Below, one piece after another: positions 7,521 to 11,831 of a stretch of 11,831 nt of DNA; position 1 is the stretch's first letter; each line of letters begins with the position of its first letter. The notes below the pieces were generated by a model. It was not told the origin of the DNA and ran no database searches. It saw only the letters and a list, made by a program, of their open reading frames with translations. Origin of the DNA: Bacteroidota bacterium (lineage in GTDB: Bacteria > Bacteroidota > Bacteroidia > B-17B0 > B-17BO); contig JANXRU010000021.1 in assembly GCA_025356715.1 (NCBI GenBank), positions 1 to 11,831 on the forward strand, written 5' to 3'. The position numbers were made by a program, and so were the translations under genes.

Positions 7521-8525
7521 TTATTTCCCTACTTTACTGCCATCATAAGCCCATTTTATCCAAACAGAACCCCACGTAAACCCGCCACCAAAGGCAGATA
7601 GAATAATATTGTCTCCTTTTTTTAGTAACTTTTCATAATCCCATAACAACAAAGGAATAGTACCAGCTGTTGTATTACCGTAACGCTGAATATTCATCAA
7701 CATTTTATCTGGACTTAATCCCATTCTATGAGCAGTAGCTTCACAAATACGTTTATTAGCTTGATGAGGCATTAAATAAGCAATATCATCAGCTGTTAAG
7801 TTATTTTTGGTCATAATTTCAACGCTTACTTCCGCCATATTTACAACTGCATTTTTAAATACAGCAGCGCCTTCTTGATGAACTGAATGTAATTTTTTAT
7901 CAATAGTTTCGTGAGTTGGTGGCATTAAAGAACCGCCAGCCGCTTGATATAAAAAATTACGGCCAGAGCCATCACTTTTTAAAATAAAATCTTGTACGCC
8001 CATTTCGTCAACCGAAGGTTCTAATAAAACGGCCCCTGCACCGTCTCCAAAAATGACACAAGTTGTTCGGTCTTCATAATTTAAAATGGCGCTCATTTTA
8101 TCAGCGCCAACTACTACCACTTTTTTATAACGGCCTGTTTCAATAAACTGAGAACCTGTTGCTAAAGAGAAAATGAAACCGGAGCATGCTGCCGCTAAGT
8201 CATAACTCCAAGCATTTTTAGCTCCAATTTTATCGCATAAAATATTAGCAGTACTAGGAAAAATCAAATCCCCTGTAACCGTTCCTACAATTAGTAAATC
8301 AATTTCATCTGCGCCAATTCCCCGTTTTCTAAGTAATTCTTCTACAGCAAAAACTGCCATGTCAGAGGTTGCTTTACCTGGTTCTTTTAAAATTCGTCTT
8401 TCTTTGATGCCAGTACGAGTGGTAATCCATTCGTCATTTGTATCAACTATTTTAGCTAGCTCATCATTTGTCATTACAAAATCAGGAACATAGCCGCCAA
8501 CGGCTGTAATTGCAGCTCTTATCAT
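7521..8525 (-). CDS. fabH: Beta-ketoacyl-ACP synthase III (FabH)
   Basis: FabH starts fatty-acid synthesis by condensing an acyl-CoA primer with malonyl-ACP in the cytoplasm. The 334-residue protein has the full KAS III catalytic triad: Cys114 in DLAAACSGF, His254 in LMPHQANKRI, and Asn284 in RYGNTTAGTIP. Further family marks are NDEWITTRTGIKERRI at 30-45 and the C-terminal LSAFGGGFTWGS at 309-320. Its ATG shares one base with the plsX stop (TAATG), so the two are probably translationally coupled. It is the last gene of this operon, followed by a clear terminator. Confidence 0.97.
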   Translation of the reverse strand: MIRAAITAVGGYVPDFVMTNDELAKIVDTNDEWITTRTGIKERRILKEPGKATSDMAVFAVEELLRKRGIGADEIDLLIVGTVTGDLIFPSTANILCDKIGAKNAWSYDLAAACSGFIFSLATGSQFIETGRYKKVVVVGADKMSAILNYEDRTTCVIFGDGAGAVLLEPSVDEMGVQDFILKSDGSGRNFLYQAAGGSLMPPTHETIDKKLHSVHQEGAAVFKNAVVNMAEVSVEIMTKNNLTADDIAYLMPHQANKRICEATAHRMGLSPDKMLMNIQRYGNTTAGTIPLLLWDYEKLLKKGDNIILSAFGGGFTWGSVWIKWAYDGSKVGK

Positions 8526-9463
8526 TATTGAAATACAGTTTTAATTTTTTCGTTTAAGTTTGCGTCTACTATATCTTTACTTAAAATCATTAAATTTTTA
8601 AAGGCAATGGCGCTTGATTTACCATGAGCAATCATTACATTAGAATTTATCCCTAGAATAGGAGTGCCACCATATAATTCATAATTGAATTTATTAAAAT
8701 ACTCATCATTTAAATTTCGCCTTTTTGATATGGAATAAAATGCTTCAGCCGTTTTTAATAACACATTACCTGTAAAGCCTTCGCAAACAATCACATCAGT
8801 TTTATCATCAAATACATCTAATCCTTCTACATTACCAATGAAATTAAAATCTTTAGTGTCTTTCATTAACGAATGCGTGGCTTGTGCTACTAAATTTCCT
8901 TTCTCGGGTTCTTCGCCAATATTTAATAAAGCAACACGCGGGTTATTAATTTTATAAACTTCTTTTGCGAAAATAGAACCTAAAATAGCGAATTGATATA
9001 ACACATCGGGCTTACAGTCCGCATTCGTTCCAACATCTAATAAAATTGAAAATCCACCATCAATTTTTGGAAGAATAGAAGTGATACATGGTCTAATTAC
9101 TCCCGGAACGGCCTTTACAGAAAACATAGCACCAACTAACATAGCGCCAGTATTACCTGCACTCGCGAAACATTGCAATTCATTTTCTTTTAATAATTTA
9201 TATCCAACAGCAATCGTGCTATTTGGTTTTTGAGCTAAGGCTTTAGTAGGATGCTCTCCCATTTGTATCACATCAGTAGCATGAACGTAATCGAATTTAT
9301 CTTCGCTAATTCCTTTAAATTTGATATAAGCTTTTGCTTGATTACTATCTCCGACAAGTACTATTCTTACACTTTCCGGCAAACTATCAAGAGCCAAAAT
9401 TGCTCCATCCAAACAAACTTCTGGGCCTAAATCGCCACCCATAATATCTAATCCTATTTTCAT
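8525..9463 (-). CDS. plsX: Phosphate acyltransferase PlsX
   Basis: PlsX converts acyl-ACP to acyl-phosphate, the acyl donor for PlsY in phospholipid synthesis; it is a peripheral membrane enzyme. At 312 residues it is near the lower end of the family's usual length. Visible motifs are DIMGGDLGPEV at 6-16, MGEHPTKALAQKPNSTI at 68-84, FASAGNTGAMLVGA at 99-112, LLDVGTNADCKP at 141-152, NIGEEPEKGN at 181-190, VCEGFTGNVLLKT at 226-238, and GGTPILGINSNVMIAHG at 265-281. It is co-transcribed and coupled with fabH. The ribosomal protein L32 gene (rpmF), which often precedes plsX, is absent from the gap upstream. Confidence 0.97.
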   Translation of the reverse strand: MKIGLDIMGGDLGPEVCLDGAILALDSLPESVRIVLVGDSNQAKAYIKFKGISEDKFDYVHATDVIQMGEHPTKALAQKPNSTIAVGYKLLKENELQCFASAGNTGAMLVGAMFSVKAVPGVIRPCITSILPKIDGGFSILLDVGTNADCKPDVLYQFAILGSIFAKEVYKINNPRVALLNIGEEPEKGNLVAQATHSLMKDTKDFNFIGNVEGLDVFDDKTDVIVCEGFTGNVLLKTAEAFYSISKRRNLNDEYFNKFNYELYGGTPILGINSNVMIAHGKSSAIAFKNLMILSKDIVDANLNEKIKTVFQ

Positions 9464-9492
9464 ATGCCGATTTATTCTTGTTAGTTGTCAAA

Positions 9493-9503
9493 TGGGTTAC
9501 CCA
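9493..9503. promoter_or_regulatory. Perfect short palindrome in the plsX leader
   Basis: TGGGTTACCCA is an 11-base palindrome (5-bp arms, 1-base centre) 30 bases upstream of the plsX start codon. Its position fits an operator or promoter-proximal site for plsX-fabH. No regulator is identified, so function is inference. Confidence 0.3.
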
Positions 9504-9542
9504 GTTTAATAATCTGTGATTCCATTTTAGTAAACATGGCTG

Positions 9543-9563
9543 TTTCATGTTTTATACATGAAA
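9543..9563. promoter_or_regulatory. Inverted repeat TTTCATGT-N5-ACATGAAA upstream of plsX
   Basis: Perfect 8-bp arms (9543-9550 and 9556-9563) surround a 5-base AT spacer, about 80 bases upstream of plsX. The size and spacing suit a dimeric regulator binding site or an RNA hairpin. There is no T run on either side, so it is not a terminator. Confidence 0.35.
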
Positions 9564-9644
9564 TTCAATCATCTAAGCAACAAAATATTGAATAAAATTA
9601 CAATTATTTAAAACTAAAGTTATTAACCTATATGCTTCAAATTA

Positions 9645-9690
9645 CAAACCTATCATCGATTTACATCAATGATAGGTTTGATTTTTTTTT
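9645..9690 (+). terminator. Strong hairpin terminator between phoH and plsX, T run on the plus strand
   Basis: CAAACCTATCAT (9645-9656) pairs perfectly with ATGATAGGTTTG (9669-9680). The inner GAT/ATC adds three pairs after one mismatch. The plus strand then has A followed by nine T (9682-9690). It lies 21 bases beyond the phoH stop, so it may end phoH transcripts. However, the minus-strand tail is only GTAATTTG, and the canonical direction is plus, where no upstream plus-strand gene is seen. Confidence 0.75.
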
Positions 9691-9710
9691 AAATAAACTT
9701 ATTTTAACGA

Positions 9711-11060
9711 CTATAACAAATCGTTTGCTAAGTTGGCTAATTCACTACGTTCGCCTTTTTCTAAAGTAATATGGGCATATAAAGGTTGTCCTTTTACTTT
9801 TTCAATTAAGTAACTTAATCCGTTACTTTGAGCATCTAGGTATGGCGTATCAATTTGATAAATATCACCAGTAAAAATAATTTTCGTGTTTTCGCCAGCA
9901 CGAGAAATAATAGTTTTCACTTCATGTGGCGTTAAATTTTGTGCTTCATCCACAATAAAAAACATATTACTTAAACTTCGTCCACGAATAAATGCTAAAG
10001 GGCAAATCACAATTTTTTCGTGTTCTATCATTTCATTTATTTGTTTCAATTCCTTATCTTTTTCCGAAAACTGGCTTTTAATAAATTTCAAATTATCCCA
10101 CAATGGCTCCATATAAGGATTTAGCTTCGATGTAATATCGCCAGGTAAATACCCGATGTCTTTATTACTTAATGGAACGATAGGGCGGGCAATATAAATT
10201 TGGTGATAATCTCTTCGTTGTTCTAAGGCTCCCGCTAAGGATAATAATGTTTTCCCAGTTCCAGCAACCCCTTGAATACTTACTAAGCGAATTTCAGGAT
10301 TCATAATTGCATCTAAGGCAAAACTCTGTTCGGCATTTTTTGGAATAATACCAAAGGCAGACGTTTTAGTAACACGTTGCATCATCTTAGTACTTTTTTG
10401 ATATCGACCCAATACAGATGTACTATTATTTTTAATCACAAAATAATGATTAGCCATTGGCTCCTCTTTTTTAACAACATCCTTCAATGCACAAGATCCT
10501 TTTTCATAGATGGTGTTTATAATAGCTGGATTTATTGATTCTAAAACAGAACGTCCTGTATACAATTCATCAATAGTTAAAATTTTACCCGTCGTGTAAT
10601 CTTCGGCATGCATGTTTAAAGACTTAGCCTTAATGCGAAGGTTAATATCTTTAGTTACTAAAATTACTTTTTTAGTTGGATTTGTTTCGGCCGTGTAAAT
10701 TGCTGAATTCAAAATTTTATGGTCTGCTTTTTTTTCTCCAAAAATTTTCTCTGCATCTAATTTAGCAGATGTATGCATTTCTATTTTAAAATTTCCGTGT
10801 GATTTTCCATTAATTGGTGTCCAATCCTGTAAGGAATTATTACCAGACATATCATCTACATATCTTGTAAATTCACGTGCAGAAAAATTCTTAGTATCAT
10901 TTCCTTTTTTAAAATTATCCAACTCTTCTAACACAGTAATAGGTATTACCACATCATGTTCTTGAAAGTTTTTAATTGCCGTATGATCGTAAATGATTAC
11001 AGATGTATCTAAAACAAATATTTTTTGTTCAGTGCTTTTTACAGGTGCTTTTTTTGCCAT
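9711..11060 (-). CDS. phoH: PIN domain-PhoH ATPase fusion protein (PhoH2 type)
   Basis: The 449-residue cytoplasmic protein joins an N-terminal PIN ribonuclease domain to a C-terminal PhoH-type P-loop ATPase, the PhoH2 architecture linked to RNA unwinding and cleavage. The PIN acidic residues are visible: Asp18 in FVLDTSVI, Glu45/46 in VLEELDNFK, Asp113 in KADHKIL and Asp138 in VTKDINLRIKA. The ATPase has Walker A GVAGTGKT at 264-271, Walker B FFIVDEAQN at 367-375, the family block ARPIVPLSNKDIGYLPG at 291-307, and TGDIYQID at 397-404. It is complete and apparently single-gene, divergent from the ACMSD gene. A Lys-rich N-terminal ten residues precede the PIN fold. Confidence 0.96.
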   Translation of the reverse strand: MAKKAPVKSTEQKIFVLDTSVIIYDHTAIKNFQEHDVVIPITVLEELDNFKKGNDTKNFSAREFTRYVDDMSGNNSLQDWTPINGKSHGNFKIEMHTSAKLDAEKIFGEKKADHKILNSAIYTAETNPTKKVILVTKDINLRIKAKSLNMHAEDYTTGKILTIDELYTGRSVLESINPAIINTIYEKGSCALKDVVKKEEPMANHYFVIKNNSTSVLGRYQKSTKMMQRVTKTSAFGIIPKNAEQSFALDAIMNPEIRLVSIQGVAGTGKTLLSLAGALEQRRDYHQIYIARPIVPLSNKDIGYLPGDITSKLNPYMEPLWDNLKFIKSQFSEKDKELKQINEMIEHEKIVICPLAFIRGRSLSNMFFIVDEAQNLTPHEVKTIISRAGENTKIIFTGDIYQIDTPYLDAQSNGLSYLIEKVKGQPLYAHITLEKGERSELANLANDLL

Positions 11061-11132
11061 ATAATTAGTAATTTATGATTATATAAATCTATTTTTTTAC
11101 AAGGGGATTAAATGCATTTCTATTTTAAATAA

Positions 11133-11150
11133 TAAACAATGTACTGTTTA
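11133..11150. promoter_or_regulatory. Dyad TAAACAATGTACTGTTTA in the phoH/ACMSD divergent region
   Basis: This 18-base near-palindrome has 6-bp perfect arms TAAACA/TGTTTA and one mismatch before a symmetric centre. It lies about 73 bases upstream of phoH and 170 upstream of the ACMSD start, in the 260-base divergent gap, so it could be an operator for either gene. Elsewhere in this gap the minus strand has one TAnnTTTG match (TAAATTTG, 11222-11215), a possible distant phoH promoter. No good element is seen for ACMSD. Confidence 0.3.
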
Positions 11151-11320
11151 TACTCATTAACATTTAGTAAACAATTACATAAAGTTCTCTATTAATAAGC
11201 ATTGATAAAGGTTACAAATTTATTTGCTTTAGTAAAATAGCTTTTACAATCATATGTTAGTGTTGTTAGATAGTATGAGCGATATGTTCTAAACTCATTT
11301 AAAATTTATACTTTAGCATC

Positions 11321-11831
11321 ATGTTCACAATAGACACACATACCCATATTATCCCTAAACACATTCCTGATTTTACAAAAAAATTCGGTTACGGAAACTT
11401 TATTCAATTAGACCATCATACTCAAGGGAAAGCTTGGATGATGCAAGGCGATAAACGCTTTCGAGAAATTGAAGAAAACTGTTGGGATGCTGAAGTGCGT
11501 ATTAAACAAATGCAGGAGCACCAAGCAGACATGCAAGTTATTTGCACGATTCCAGTTATGTTTAGTTATGATGCAAAACCTGCTGATTGTTTAGAGATTT
11601 CTCAGTTTTTGAATAACGATATTGCAGCCACCTTCGCTAATTATCCTGGAAAATTTATTGGTTTAGCAACTGTACCAATGCAAGATACAGCTTTAGCTGT
11701 TCAAGAGCTAGAGCGCGCCATGAGCCTTGGTTTTAGTGGCGTTCAAATTGGAAGCAACATCAACAATATAAATTTAGGAGAACCACAATTTCATGATTTT
11801 TGGGAAGCTGCTCAGCGATTAGAAGCTGCCA
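11321..11831 (+). CDS. 2-amino-3-carboxymuconate-6-semialdehyde decarboxylase (ACMSD), 3' end cut off by window edge
   Basis: ACMSD removes CO2 from the ring-opened product of 3-hydroxyanthranilate, steering the kynurenine pathway of tryptophan breakdown away from quinolinate/NAD. The first 170 residues are visible, about half of the usual 330-340. The Zn-binding HxH lies at His7/His9 (FTIDTHTHIIPKH). It is followed by FGYGNFIQLDHH, ENCWDAEVRIKQM, TIPVMFSYDAKPADCL, LNNDIAATFANYPGKFIGLATVPMQ and GFSGVQIGSNIN, closely matching bacterial and animal ACMSD. The remaining His and Asp metal ligands lie beyond the edge. It is the only plus-strand gene in the window. The ATG has no clear Shine-Dalgarno, usual for this phylum. 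Confidence 0.95.
   Translation, partial: MFTIDTHTHIIPKHIPDFTKKFGYGNFIQLDHHTQGKAWMMQGDKRFREIEENCWDAEVRIKQMQEHQADMQVICTIPVMFSYDAKPADCLEISQFLNNDIAATFANYPGKFIGLATVPMQDTALAVQELERAMSLGFSGVQIGSNINNINLGEPQFHDFWEAAQRLEAA

Noticed and set aside
9536..9595. Nineteen-codon plus-strand frame MAVSCFIHE... in the plsX/phoH gap, considered as a small gene
   Set aside because: It has no ribosome binding site, no promoter element and no recognisable product. A frame of this length is expected by chance, and it overlaps the inverted repeat at 9543-9563.

Overview
The window looks like a chromosomal segment of an AT-rich member of the Bacteroidota. The evidence is the TIGR02757/DUF2400 protein family, a PIN-PhoH protein, a bacteroidete-style TAnnTTTG promoter element, gene starts without an evident Shine-Dalgarno sequence, and protein sequences typical of that phylum. 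All genes run on the minus strand except the last one, at the right edge.

Layout from left to right. (1) 1-651: TIGR02757-family protein, minus strand, cut by the window edge. (2) 652-5230: an accessory-looking stretch with three unrelated minus-strand genes: a 500-residue exported protein of unknown function, an exported S41 (tail-specific/IRBP-like) peptidase, and a DUF2971-family protein. Three copies of one imperfectly palindromic repeat of about 100-120 bases, all in the same orientation, sit in the gaps beside these genes. (3) 5356-7347: the groES-groEL chaperonin operon, with a strong terminator after groEL and a candidate degenerate sigma-54-type promoter before groES. (4) 7521-9463: plsX-fabH, translationally coupled through a TAATG overlap, with a clear terminator after fabH. 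The genes that often flank this pair (rpmF before plsX, acetyl-CoA carboxylase genes after fabH) are not in the window. (5) 9711-11060: PIN-PhoH ATPase. (6) 11321-11831: the start of a plus-strand ACMSD gene (kynurenine pathway), divergent from phoH and cut by the edge.

Most of the window is housekeeping: protein folding, fatty-acid/phospholipid initiation, RNA metabolism and tryptophan catabolism. I see no CRISPR array, tRNA, rRNA, transposase or phage gene, and no multi-gene novel system that the sequence compels. The items most worth a second look are the repeat family placed in the 3' regions of two accessory genes, the DUF2971 protein with a possible ADP-ribosyltransferase-like signature, the possible sigma-54-type promoter of groESL, and the plsX/phoH gap, which holds a strong plus-strand terminator with no plus-strand gene before it.
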